Positions 1 to 8,439 of a stretch of 64,000 nt of DNA are shown here, piece after piece. The notes below the pieces were generated by a model. The model made no database searches and had not been told where the DNA came from. It worked only from the letters and a program-made list of their open reading frames with translations. The stretch is taken from positions 124,001 to 188,000 of the forward strand of contig NZ_PCPS01000005.1 of assembly GCF_002975405.1 (NCBI RefSeq). The letters run 5' to 3'. The first letter of the stretch is position 1; each line of letters opens with the position of its first letter. This DNA is from Arthrobacter sp. MYb229 (lineage in GTDB: Bacteria; Actinomycetota; Actinomycetes; Actinomycetales; Micrococcaceae). The translations under genes were made by a program, and so were the position numbers.

Positions 1-1
1 A

Positions 2-37
2 CCGTGGATCCCACTCCCTGCGGAGCGGGACCCACGG
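2..37 (-). terminator. Intrinsic terminator of the PQQ sugar dehydrogenase gene
   Basis: An inverted repeat (CCGTGG..CCCACGG with an inner GC-rich stem) lies about 40 nt past the stop codon of the minus-strand dehydrogenase gene. No long T-run follows within the window, so this is a GC-rich hairpin call. Confidence 0.6.
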
Positions 38-76
38 TGCCTTGTGCCTGCGCGGCGGGGACTCACCGGCGCGGCG

Positions 77-2278
77 CTAGTTGCTGCTGGCCTGCAGCAC
101 CAATTCTGCGTTGCCGGTCAGCGGATCCGAGCCGGCATCGCCCTGGTCGGTGTACGTGGCGTTGAAGACTGCCGACAGGTCATCGACTTCCGGGTCATGG
201 CCTTCTGGCACCGTGGTGACGAAGGAGCCCGTGCAGCCGCTCGTGGTCGTCTGCGGGTGGCCGTGCGTGTGGTGGCCCAAGATGTAGCTCACTTCCACGC
301 GCGCACAGTCAACCGGCTGGTCGTCGGTGACCTTGACCTCGTAGTTGACGGTATCTCCGAACGTGAAGTCCTGGCCCGCGACCGGAGTAATGAATTCAAC
401 AACCGGCTGCTGGTTGCCGACCTCGATTTCCACCTCTGCCGAGCTGTGGCGGCCACGGTGCTTGCCACCGATATCGGTGACCGTCAGGGTGGCGAGGTAG
501 GTGCCGTTCTCCTCGTAGGTATGGCTTGGATTGGCCTTGGTGGAATCCACCGTGCCGTCCGAGTCGAAGTCCCAGGCGTAGCGCAGCTTGTCCCCGTCGG
601 CATCGCTGGTGCCTTCGCTGGAAAGCTCCACGGTCAGCGGGGCGGTGCCCACGGTCGGGGTGCCTGTTGCGACGGAGATCGGGCTGTGGTTGCCGCCCTC
701 GCCGATGAAGTCGATGCGCGCAACCTGGGCTTCCTCATTCTCGCCGAAGTAGCCGTTGCCGTATTCGAGCACGTACAGCGCGCCGTTCGGGCCGAATTCC
801 ATATCGATCGGGTTTTCGGTCACCAAGGTGTCGACCACGCTCTCAATCGCAACTGACCCATCAGCATCAAGGCTCATGGCCTTGAGGTAATCGCGGGTCC
901 ATTCGTAGAAGAGCGCCTTGCCGTCGAAGTAGGACGGCCAAGCCACGGGATTGGCACCGCGCGTGGCTGCCTTGTCGAACTCATAGGCGGGGCCGGCCAT
1001 CGGGCCGATGCCGCCGGTGCCCAGTTCCGGGAACTGCTCCGAGAGCCCGTAGCTGTACCAGAGGTCGGCGTCGGCCACCGGTGGCAGCTCTCTCAGGCCG
1101 GTGTTGTTCGGCGACTCGTTCACCGGAGCGGCGCAATCGAAAGGCTCTCCGGAAGTCTCGGTAGCGAAGTCGTAGTCGTTATACGGCAGATTCTCGGTGG
1201 CGCAGTACGGCCAGCCGTAGTTGCCAGGTTCGGTGGCCACAAGCCATTTGCCGGTACCGGCCGGGCCGCGGTCCGGGTCGGCGCTGCTCGCATCCGGGGA
1301 GTAGTCCCCGATGTAGAGTTCGCCGGTGCGCTGGTTCACGTCCACACGGAACGGGTTGCGCAGGCCCATCACATAGATCTCCGGGCGGGCCCCGTCGGTG
1401 CCCTGCTCGAAGAGGTTCCCCTCGGGGATGCTGTAGCCGCCGCCATCGGTCGGGGTAATGCGCAGCACCTTGCCGCGCAGGTCGTTGGTGTTGGCCGAGG
1501 TGCGCTGGGCGTCGTAGCCGGGGTTGGAGTCCGGGCGCTCGTCGATTGGCGAGTAGCCGCCGGAGACGAACGGGTTGGTGTCATCGCCCGTTGAGAGGTA
1601 CAAGTTGCCCGCGGCATCGAAGACGATATCGCCGCCGACATGGCAGCATAGGCCGCGGGAGGCCTCGACATCGATGATCTGCTGCTCGCTGGCCAAATCG
1701 ATGCTCTTACCGTCGAACTGGAATCGGGAGAGCCTGCTGACGCCATCAAAAGGGGCGAAATCCTCCGCGGTGCCGCTGGTCGGGGCGTCGCCCTCATTGA
1801 CGTCCGGCGTTGCGGGGTCGTCCACCGGGGTGTCCAGCGGCGGGGCGTAGTAGAGGTAGACCCAGTTGTTCCCCTCGGTCCCGAACTCCGGGTCCAGCGC
1901 GATGCTCTGCAGCCCTTCCTCGTCGTGCCGGTAGACCTCCAGCTCGGCGGCTTGGCTGTTGATGCCGGTCTCCGCGTCGTTGAGCCAGACCTCGCCGCCG
2001 CGCGTGGTGTGCAGGACGCTGCCGTCGGGCAGCACCGCGAGGTCCATGGGCTCGCCCGGGGTGTCGTTGAGCGTCACCTTCTGGAAGGCGGAGTCCGCGG
2101 GAGCCTGGGCGGCGGGAGATTTCGGCTGGGCTTGGGCCGGCATGCCAGCCAGGGCCGAAGCCAGCACCGCCGCCGTGGCTAGCCCCGCTCCGGTGCGTAG
2201 CGCGCTTCGCTTGAAAGAATGTGCGGTAGCCGCACGCCGCGGGGCACTGCCCGCCATCTTCGTTCGGTTGACTATCAT
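77..2278 (-). CDS. Secreted PQQ-dependent sugar dehydrogenase with PKD domain
   Basis: The 733-residue protein has an N-terminal signal region (basic start, hydrophobic stretch at about 28-50, AQA-type cleavage site), so it should act outside the membrane. Residues about 65-530 form a GSDH-type six-bladed propeller; the visible marks are VLPDGSVLHTTRGG, the CCHVGGDI stretch, LYLSTGDD, LRGKVLRI and VMGLRNPFRVDV. This is the family of soluble PQQ aldose dehydrogenases. Residues about 535-615 are a PKD domain (YAWDFDSDG, then TYEENGTY), and a further beta-rich domain follows. ATG at 2278 is chosen because AAGGAAGTG lies at good distance upstream. It is transcribed in the same direction as the Ebo genes but separated from them by about 200 nt and a hairpin. 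The substrate is unknown; the PKD domain suggests contact with polysaccharide or the cell surface. Confidence 0.88.
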   Translation of the reverse strand: MIVNRTKMAGSAPRRAATAHSFKRSALRTGAGLATAAVLASALAGMPAQAQPKSPAAQAPADSAFQKVTLNDTPGEPMDLAVLPDGSVLHTTRGGEVWLNDAETGINSQAAELEVYRHDEEGLQSIALDPEFGTEGNNWVYLYYAPPLDTPVDDPATPDVNEGDAPTSGTAEDFAPFDGVSRLSRFQFDGKSIDLASEQQIIDVEASRGLCCHVGGDIVFDAAGNLYLSTGDDTNPFVSGGYSPIDERPDSNPGYDAQRTSANTNDLRGKVLRITPTDGGGYSIPEGNLFEQGTDGARPEIYVMGLRNPFRVDVNQRTGELYIGDYSPDASSADPDRGPAGTGKWLVATEPGNYGWPYCATENLPYNDYDFATETSGEPFDCAAPVNESPNNTGLRELPPVADADLWYSYGLSEQFPELGTGGIGPMAGPAYEFDKAATRGANPVAWPSYFDGKALFYEWTRDYLKAMSLDADGSVAIESVVDTLVTENPIDMEFGPNGALYVLEYGNGYFGENEEAQVARIDFIGEGGNHSPISVATGTPTVGTAPLTVELSSEGTSDADGDKLRYAWDFDSDGTVDSTKANPSHTYEENGTYLATLTVTDIGGKHRGRHSSAEVEIEVGNQQPVVEFITPVAGQDFTFGDTVNYEVKVTDDQPVDCARVEVSYILGHHTHGHPQTTTSGCTGSFVTTVPEGHDPEVDDLSAVFNATYTDQGDAGSDPLTGNAELVLQASSN

Positions 2279-2430
2279 CGTTCACTTCCTTGTCGCCATT
2301 GATTCGGAGCAGGCCGAATCGGGTCAATTGGAACGCTAGTGCTTTGCGTCACAATTTACTAGTGGTTTCATCAAACAAAGTCGGTACATCCACCCAACTC
2401 TCACAAAGCGTCGGAAAAAATGGCGCAAGA

Positions 2431-2462
2431 AATCGGGGAACAGGCAATCCCTGACCCCGATT
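2431..2462 (-). terminator. Hairpin downstream of eboF-like gene
   Basis: AATCGGGG and CCCCGATT form an 8-bp stem just beyond the minus-strand stop at 2488. An inner CAGG/CCTG pairing and a T-containing tail on the minus strand fit an intrinsic terminator ending the Ebo-type operon. Confidence 0.5.
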
Positions 2463-2487
2463 TTATTATGTTGCCTCAAGCACTAAA

Positions 2488-3924
2488 TTAGGTTGCGGAA
2501 ACCGAGGATCCCTTACTCCACAGCTCCGCGTCCAGCCCCTGCGTCTGCAGGATCAGAGATTTCACCGCCGCGGCCGGCACCTGGCGTCCCGCGTCCACCA
2601 GCGACTCGACGACGGCAGGGACCCTGGCGTCCGAGCAGAGGATCAGCGGCGTGCCCTCCGCGCTGTCCGGTAGCCGGCCGTGCGTCCCGCGCACACAAGT
2701 GGGGTCCAACGGCACGGTATTCATGGCGTAGCGCAGCCCGAGCTTCTTCTTCACCAGGTTCAGCCCCGCCTTGGATTTCGCCAGCCGGTCGGCGGGATCG
2801 AAGAACAGTTCCGCCGGGTCATAGCCTGGCTTGCGGTGGATGTCGACGCCGCGGGCGTACTCCGGGGCGCGCTCATCATCGAGCCAGAAGTAGTAGGTGA
2901 ACCAGGCTCCGGGTTCGGCGACCACCACGAGTTCCCCGGCGCGCTCGTGGTCCAGTCCATAGGCCGCCTGCGCGGCCCGATCGAGCACCTCGTCCACGCC
3001 GTCCAGGCCGCGCAACACCGCGGCGACCCGTGCGATGTCGGCTTCGTCCCGCACATACACGTGCGCCGCCTGGTGGTCGGCGACGGCGAAGGCGCGCGAA
3101 GTCCAGGGGTCCAGCTGCTCGCGCCCGTCCTGCACGTAGACTTCCAGCAACCCCGCTCGGCGCAGCGCCCGGTTGATGTCCACCGGCTTGCTTGCCTCCT
3201 CGATCCCGTATTCGGCCACCACCACCACGGTGTAGCCAAGTCCCTCTGCATCATCGAGCAGCGGGGCCAGCACCGCGTCCAGAGCTGCCGCGGCGCGGTC
3301 GGCCTGCGGCGAGCGCGGACCGAATCTTTGCAGGTCGTAGTCCAGGTGCGGCACATAGGCGGTGAGCAGATCCGGGGCCCGCGTGCGCATCACGTGCCGC
3401 GTGGAGTCCACGATCCAGCGGCTGGAGCCTAGCGCCGCCGTCGGGCCCCAGTACTGGAACAGCGGGAACTCGCCGTAGGCGCCCACCAGCTCCTTGTGCA
3501 GCTCGGGCGGGCGCATGTAGGCGTCCGGGGACTTGCGCCCGTCGGCATGGTAGATGGGCCGCGGGGTGATCGTTATATCGGTGCTCATGCCCATCGCGTA
3601 CCACCAGCAGATATTCGCGGACGTGTAGGAGGCCTCCTGCCGGCGGGCGGTCTCCCAGATGGTCTCTCCGCCGACCAGCCGGTTGTGCTGGCGCCACAGG
3701 TATACCTCGCCGAGCTCACGGAAGTACCAGCCGTTGCCGACAATTCCATGCTGCGCCGGAGACAATCCGGTGAGCATGGTGGACTGCACCGAGCAGGTGA
3801 CCGCGGGCAGCACGGTGCCCAGCTGGGCGGACCAGCCCTTGTTGGCCAGCCGGGACAGACGCGGCATCTTGGCCAGCGCCCGGGAGGTCAGTCCGACGAC
3901 GTTCAGTAGCAATACGGGTTTCAC
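2488..3924 (-). CDS. EboF-like alkaline phosphatase/nucleotide pyrophosphatase-family protein
   Basis: The 478-residue protein belongs to the type I phosphodiesterase/nucleotide pyrophosphatase branch of the alkaline phosphatase superfamily. The motif PAVTCSVQSTMLTG at about residues 40-53 carries the expected nucleophile threonine. Further metal-site marks are GWYFRE, the HLDYDLQRFGP stretch and a late HGRLP (about 425). No signal peptide is apparent, so it may be cytoplasmic. It starts with GTG after an AGGAGAA Shine-Dalgarno. It is the last gene of a tight minus-strand run, 48 nt after the eboE-like gene. In cyanobacterial and other Ebo operons the phosphodiesterase is EboF; the family match and neighbours support this name, but the substrate is unknown. 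Confidence 0.8.
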   Translation of the reverse strand: MKPVLLLNVVGLTSRALAKMPRLSRLANKGWSAQLGTVLPAVTCSVQSTMLTGLSPAQHGIVGNGWYFRELGEVYLWRQHNRLVGGETIWETARRQEASYTSANICWWYAMGMSTDITITPRPIYHADGRKSPDAYMRPPELHKELVGAYGEFPLFQYWGPTAALGSSRWIVDSTRHVMRTRAPDLLTAYVPHLDYDLQRFGPRSPQADRAAAALDAVLAPLLDDAEGLGYTVVVVAEYGIEEASKPVDINRALRRAGLLEVYVQDGREQLDPWTSRAFAVADHQAAHVYVRDEADIARVAAVLRGLDGVDEVLDRAAQAAYGLDHERAGELVVVAEPGAWFTYYFWLDDERAPEYARGVDIHRKPGYDPAELFFDPADRLAKSKAGLNLVKKKLGLRYAMNTVPLDPTCVRGTHGRLPDSAEGTPLILCSDARVPAVVESLVDAGRQVPAAAVKSLILQTQGLDAELWSKGSSVSAT

Positions 3925-3972
3925 GGTTCTCCTGTGCGGGTCGATGGTTCAGTTCAGAGATTTCGGCGCTGG

Positions 3973-5121
3973 TCAACGGGCGCGTACCGGTGCCAGCAGA
4001 TTGTCTCTGGCCCAGCAAAGCTCCGCGGCGACGCCGTCAACGATTCCGGGATCATTCCCGGCACCCGCCCCGCCGTCCGCGCCGGGAAGCACGCTCCAGG
4101 TGTAGGTTTCCACGTCCAAATGCACTTGCCCGGCATAGTCCAGGCGCGCGACCTCGGCGACGGTGCGCCGCAGGACCTCGGAGGTCGCCTGCAAGGGCGC
4201 CGCCGGCACGTGGTGCAACGGGATGTGGAAATGCACGCGCCATGGCCCGTCCCCGGGCAGCTCGGCGAGCGCCGTGTCCAGGTCGTCGGCGGGCAGCACG
4301 CCGCCCGGTGCCCACTCGCGGACCTGGTGCAGGTACTTCGGCTCGACGAACCGGGTCAGCGCCGCGCGGGCCACCGGGTCGCGCGGGTCCGCCACGTGCA
4401 GGGCCGCGGACGCCTGGACCTTGACCACGCGCAGCCCGGCATCTTGGATCTCGGCGATCGCCGATGCCGGGTCCGCGAAGGAGACGGCCAGATGGCAGGC
4501 GTCCACGCAGACCCCGACGAACTCGGGGTCGATCCCCCGGCCCAGGCGCGCCCCGAGCCAGCCGACGACGTCGGAGATCGTGTCCAGCACGCAGCCGGGC
4601 TCCGGTTCGATCGCCACGCGCACGGTCCTTCCGGTGCGCTCCTGCAGCTGGCGCAACCGCGTGCCCAGCTCGGCGAAGGCCGCGGTGGCGGCGGCATCGT
4701 CCTGCGCGGTCCACGGATCCCGCCAGGCCAGCGGCAGCGTGGAGATCGACCCGACCTCGCCGGCCGGCATCAGGTCGGCGAGGATCTGGGCGCACTGGAG
4801 CGTGTATTCCAGGCGGTCGCGTTCGGCCCAGGTAGGCAGGTAGACTGCGTGCTTGACGATCTCGTTGTGGAATCCCCCGTAGGGGAACGCGTTGACGGTG
4901 TGCAGGGCCAGGCCCTCGGCGGTTAGCACCGCACGCAGGGCGTCGCGGTCCTCCGAGCTGGCGGCGAGCCGGGCCGCGAGCCCGGCCGGAATCCAGAGTC
5001 CGACGCCGAGCGTGTCCAGCGAGGCGGCGCGGCGGATCGGTCCGGCGTATTCGCGCAGCTGGGTGATCACCCCGTCCAGATCCTCGGCCGGGTGGACGTT
5101 GGTGCAGTAGGACAGGCGCAT
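3973..5121 (-). CDS. eboE: EboE-like TIM-barrel metabolite traffic protein
   Basis: The 382-residue protein starts with RLSYCTNVHPAED, typical of EboE, a xylose-isomerase/AP-endonuclease-2-like TIM barrel. Other family marks are TVNAFPYGGFH (about 89), a VAIEPEPGCVLDT block (about 171), VGVCVDACHLAV (about 205), FHIPLHH (about 300) and HLDVETYTWS near the C terminus. Together these carry the His/Glu/Asp residues expected of a divalent-metal site. In cyanobacteria the Ebo proteins are linked to export of the scytonemin precursor to the periplasm; the reaction of EboE is not known. Its ATG overlaps the TGA of the upstream TatD gene (TGATG), so the two are probably translationally coupled. Confidence 0.85.
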   Translation of the reverse strand: MRLSYCTNVHPAEDLDGVITQLREYAGPIRRAASLDTLGVGLWIPAGLAARLAASSEDRDALRAVLTAEGLALHTVNAFPYGGFHNEIVKHAVYLPTWAERDRLEYTLQCAQILADLMPAGEVGSISTLPLAWRDPWTAQDDAAATAAFAELGTRLRQLQERTGRTVRVAIEPEPGCVLDTISDVVGWLGARLGRGIDPEFVGVCVDACHLAVSFADPASAIAEIQDAGLRVVKVQASAALHVADPRDPVARAALTRFVEPKYLHQVREWAPGGVLPADDLDTALAELPGDGPWRVHFHIPLHHVPAAPLQATSEVLRRTVAEVARLDYAGQVHLDVETYTWSVLPGADGGAGAGNDPGIVDGVAAELCWARDNLLAPVRAR

Positions 5122-5999
5122 CAGGCACGCGCCCCGCGCAGCACGGAGTTGCCTTCGAACCCGGCGGCCGGATCGGGGAAGCCCGCGGCCTCGAATCCGG
5201 GCAGCGGATCCAGGATCAGCTGGCCGCTCTGCCCGTAGAATTCCACGGGGTTGCGCCAGAATACCTGGTCCACGTCGTCGGCGCTGAAGCCGGCGGCGAG
5301 CATCGCGTCGGCGGTGCGGCGGGTCTTCAGCGGATCGGAGCGGCCCCAGTCCGCGGCCGAGTTCACCAGGACCCGTTCGGTGCCATAGCGCTGCAGCAGC
5401 GCGACCATGCGCGTCTCGTCCATCTTCGTGTCCGGATATATTGAAAAGCCCATCCAGGCCCCGGCGTCCTTGACGATTTCGATGTTGGTTTCGTTGAGGT
5501 GGTCCACCAGCACGGCCCCTGCGCCGATCCCGGATTCGCGGACCACATCGAGGGTGCGCCGGGTGCCGGCGAGTTTCTCCCGGTGCGGGGTGTGCACCAG
5601 AGCCGGCAGCCGGTGCGCGCGGGCCAGCTCGAGCTGCGCCGCAAACGCGTGGTCCTCGGCGGGAGTCATCGAGTCGTAGCCGATCTCACCGACCGCTACC
5701 ACCCCCTCCTTCGCCAGGTAGCGCGGCAGCTCCTCGAGCACCGGCAGGCACCTCGGGTCGTTGGCTTCCTTGGGGTTCAGCGCGATGGTGGCGTGGTGCC
5801 GGATGCCGAACTGGGCGGCGCGGAAACGCTCCCAGCCCAGCAGCGAGTCGAAGTAGTCCAGGAAGGAGGCGACGCTGGTGCGCGGCTGCCCCAGCCAGAA
5901 GGCGGGCTCCACAAGGGCGCGAACGCCGGCGGCGTACATGGCCTCGTAGTCGTTCGTGGTGCGGCTGCTCATGTGAATGTGTGGGTCGAAGATGCGCAT
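5121..5999 (-). CDS. eboB: EboB-like TatD-family metal-dependent hydrolase
   Basis: The 292-residue amidohydrolase-fold protein opens with DPHIHMSSR (the HxH metal site). It continues with VGEIGYDS (about 143), LVHTPHREK (about 174), a VDHLNE segment (about 204) and a late VNSAADWGRSDPLKT (about 252) with the metal-binding Asp. TatD relatives are metal-dependent hydrolases; the EboB branch has no defined substrate. It starts 11 nt after the upstream EboA-fusion gene and overlaps the eboE start by one base, so it is firmly inside the operon. Length and motifs look complete. Confidence 0.85.
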   Translation of the reverse strand: MRIFDPHIHMSSRTTNDYEAMYAAGVRALVEPAFWLGQPRTSVASFLDYFDSLLGWERFRAAQFGIRHHATIALNPKEANDPRCLPVLEELPRYLAKEGVVAVGEIGYDSMTPAEDHAFAAQLELARAHRLPALVHTPHREKLAGTRRTLDVVRESGIGAGAVLVDHLNETNIEIVKDAGAWMGFSIYPDTKMDETRMVALLQRYGTERVLVNSAADWGRSDPLKTRRTADAMLAAGFSADDVDQVFWRNPVEFYGQSGQLILDPLPGFEAAGFPDPAAGFEGNSVLRGARA

Positions 6000-6010
6000 G
6001 GTTGTCCTTC

Positions 6011-7516
6011 TTATAACGATGTCGGGTGGTTGGCGGGGCGCGTGAGCAGCGCCAGGTCTTCGGGAATGGGGCGGGACGCGGCCCGCCGCTCGGCGGCGAA
6101 GTCGGCGGCCATCCGGGCGAGCTCCGCATCGGCGCGGACCTGCAGGCCGGTGGCGGCGGCGAGGCTCACACCCATGAACACGAGCTTGAGCACCGCATGC
6201 CGCCAGGCGTGCTGGTCCAGATGTGCGGCGGCAAACGGTCCGACGGCGGCGGCGACCAGCGACGTCTCGTTGCTCCGCAACGCATCGGAGGTCAGCTCCA
6301 GCCCCGTCAGCACGAGGGTGCCGTCGAGCCTCGGCGAGGCCTCCGCCAGGGCCCCGAGGCCGCGCAGCACACCGCGCCGCTCGGCGGAATCGCCGCGGTG
6401 GTAAAGGTCCCGCAGCAGCTGGGTCAGCACCGCTGGCTCCAGGTCGCGGCCGAGCCGGGCGATCAGCCTGGCGCGGGCGTCATCGGCGACGGTGCCGAAG
6501 AGCACCCCGGTCGGATCGGTTCCGGGGCAGCGGGGGGCCCGGCCGACGCTGCGCGGTGCGGTGGCGAAAATCCGGGGCAGGCTGGCGTGGTCGGCGAGGA
6601 CCGCTGTCGTGCTGTCGGCCAGCCAGGCGCCGGCGGTTCGCGCCGGCGCCGACGCGGTCCAGGCGGCGCGCAGGGCGGCCATGCTGCGCTCGGCCAGGCC
6701 CGGGGCGTCCCACGAATGACGCGGCAATTCGACGGCGGCCACGCCCCGGTAGTCCAGTTCCGCCAAGGTGGCGAGGGCCAGCGGGAGGTCCAGGACCCCG
6801 TCGCCGAAGGGCAGGTGCTCGTGGGTGTGCGGGAGCATGTCGTCCAGCTGGACGTTGGCCAGCAGGTCGCCCGCGAGGCGCAGGGCGCCGTCGACTCCGC
6901 CGGGTTCCACCACCACGCAGTGGCCGATGTCCACGGTGAGGCGCAGGGCCCGCGGTTCGCCCAGCTCGCCGTGCAGCCGCAGGGCGTCGGCGACGGTTTC
7001 CACGACCATGCCCGGCTCGGGTTCGATGGCCAGCAGCACGTCCCGGGCCGCGGCGTACTCCACGAGCTCGGCAACGCGAGTGGTCAAGCGCTGCCAGCCG
7101 GTCTGCTCCGTGGCATCTTCGGGGAGGATGCCCGAGAAGAAAGAGACGCATTCGGCGTCCAGCTTGGCGGCGATGTCCACGGCCCGGCGCAGGAATTCGA
7201 GCCTGAGACCAGCGTGCTTGTCCACCAGGGCAGGCCGGTGCTTCTGCCTGGCATCAAGCAGGAACCGGGTGCCGGTCTCCACCACCACGCGCAGACCGTT
7301 CCGGGCCAGCAGGGCGCCGACTTCGTCGAGGCGCTCCTCCAGATCGTCGGCAAAAGGGTCCAGGTGCGGGTGCCCGAGCGTTAGCGCGACGGCGGTGTAG
7401 CCCTGTTCTGCGAGCAGTTCGAGGGCCACCGGCAGCGGATGGTCCGCAAATCCGTTGGTCCCGTAGCCGAGGGCGAAGCGGAACTGGTCATCGGTTAGTG
7501 CTTTTCGGGCGGTCAC
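6011..7516 (-). CDS. Sugar-phosphate isomerase-like TIM barrel fused to EboA domain
   Basis: This 501-residue protein appears to be a fusion. Residues about 1-280 form an AP-endonuclease-2/xylose-isomerase-like barrel: FRFALGYGTNGFADH at the start, VVVETGTRF, SFFSGILP, LAIEPEPGMVVET (about 161), LTVDIGHCVVVEP (about 193) and VAAVELPRHSWD. Residues about 300-500 are helical and resemble EboA-domain proteins: LARLGRDLEPAVLTQLLRDLYHRGD, then LVLTGLELTSDALRSNE, then a WRHAVLKLVFMG segment. EboA is a small protein of unknown function, normally encoded alone. The GTG start overlaps the prenyltransferase stop (GTGA). The N-terminal half also resembles the EboE protein two genes downstream, so the operon encodes two related barrels. 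Confidence 0.82.
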   Translation of the reverse strand: MTARKALTDDQFRFALGYGTNGFADHPLPVALELLAEQGYTAVALTLGHPHLDPFADDLEERLDEVGALLARNGLRVVVETGTRFLLDARQKHRPALVDKHAGLRLEFLRRAVDIAAKLDAECVSFFSGILPEDATEQTGWQRLTTRVAELVEYAAARDVLLAIEPEPGMVVETVADALRLHGELGEPRALRLTVDIGHCVVVEPGGVDGALRLAGDLLANVQLDDMLPHTHEHLPFGDGVLDLPLALATLAELDYRGVAAVELPRHSWDAPGLAERSMAALRAAWTASAPARTAGAWLADSTTAVLADHASLPRIFATAPRSVGRAPRCPGTDPTGVLFGTVADDARARLIARLGRDLEPAVLTQLLRDLYHRGDSAERRGVLRGLGALAEASPRLDGTLVLTGLELTSDALRSNETSLVAAAVGPFAAAHLDQHAWRHAVLKLVFMGVSLAAATGLQVRADAELARMAADFAAERRAASRPIPEDLALLTRPANHPTSL

Positions 7517-8439
7517 GATTCACTGATCTTTCTGGCACTGGTGCGGGCGCGCAGCAGTTTCCCGAGCACATCGATGGAGCCGATTACCGCTCCGGCCCCC
7601 GGGCTGCCGTGGCGCAGTGCGAGCGCCGCCTGCAGCGGGACCATGGAGCGGATGCCGGACTTGGTGGCCTGAAGCGCGTTGCCCGCCGAAGGGTCCTGGG
7701 CCGCACGCCACTGGGCCGTGCCGCAGCGCGTCGCGTAGAGCGCTACGGCGGCCGCGGCGGGCAGGATGCGGCCAAAGAGCGCACGGCTTGGGCCGGCATC
7801 CCGGCTTGGCAGCGCGTTGCCCGGCGCCATAACCCCGGCGAGCACCGCCCCGGAAACCAGGGTGGTCATGGCGGTAGCTCCGGACGCCGTGGCCTTGCTG
7901 GTGCCGTCCACCTCCCCGCGGGAGAGCGCGGTGACGGCCACGGTGTGTCCGCCCATGACGGCGGCGGCGGGCAGCGCCGCTCGGACGGCGCCGGTGCCGG
8001 CGCCCATGAGGACATCCAGCCCGCGGCAGAGCCCCATGGTCAGCGCGCCAGCAGCGGCGTTGCGCTTAGCGGCCAGGTCGTAGGTCCAGATCGAGGCCGC
8101 CAGCGGCAGGCCCAGAAGCAGGGATCGGCGTCCGCCGCCCGCCGCGCTCAGCCCGAGCCCTGCCGCCGTGAGCCCGGCGGCCGCGGACAGGGCGGTTCTG
8201 GGTGCGATCCGGCCCGAGGGGATGGGCCGCTCCGGGCGCTCGGCGGCATCGACCTCGCGGTCGGCGTAGTCGTTCAGCGCCATGCCCGCCGCATAGAGGC
8301 AGGCGCTGGCAGCCGGCAACAGAAGCCGGTGGCCCAGGAGCGGGTGCCCGGCGGCTGCGCCGCCGGCGAGGGTGTCGCCCAGCACGGTCAACACGGCCGG
8401 CGCGCGGACCAATTCGAGGTAGTCGTGGACCCGGCTCAC
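7513..8439 (-). CDS. eboC: EboC-like UbiA-family prenyltransferase (SCO3242 type)
   Basis: An integral membrane prenyltransferase of 308 residues from the GTG at 8439. That start is chosen because it overlaps the preceding stop (GTGA) and begins directly at the family sequence VHDYLELVRAPAVLT. The first Asp-rich motif is NDYADREVDAAERPERP (about 64-80), which binds prenyl diphosphate-Mg2+. The second is near TYDLAAKRN (about 150). About eight Ala/Leu-rich membrane spans follow. The longer reading frame upstream is only the shadow of the inositol-phosphate synthase gene. The Ebo prenyltransferase is thought to attach an isoprenoid to an unknown acceptor; here the likely acceptor is a product of the neighbouring cyclase, which is inference. 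Confidence 0.85.
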   Translation of the reverse strand: MSRVHDYLELVRAPAVLTVLGDTLAGGAAAGHPLLGHRLLLPAASACLYAAGMALNDYADREVDAAERPERPIPSGRIAPRTALSAAAGLTAAGLGLSAAGGGRRSLLLGLPLAASIWTYDLAAKRNAAAGALTMGLCRGLDVLMGAGTGAVRAALPAAAVMGGHTVAVTALSRGEVDGTSKATASGATAMTTLVSGAVLAGVMAPGNALPSRDAGPSRALFGRILPAAAAVALYATRCGTAQWRAAQDPSAGNALQATKSGIRSMVPLQAALALRHGSPGAGAVIGSIDVLGKLLRARTSARKISES

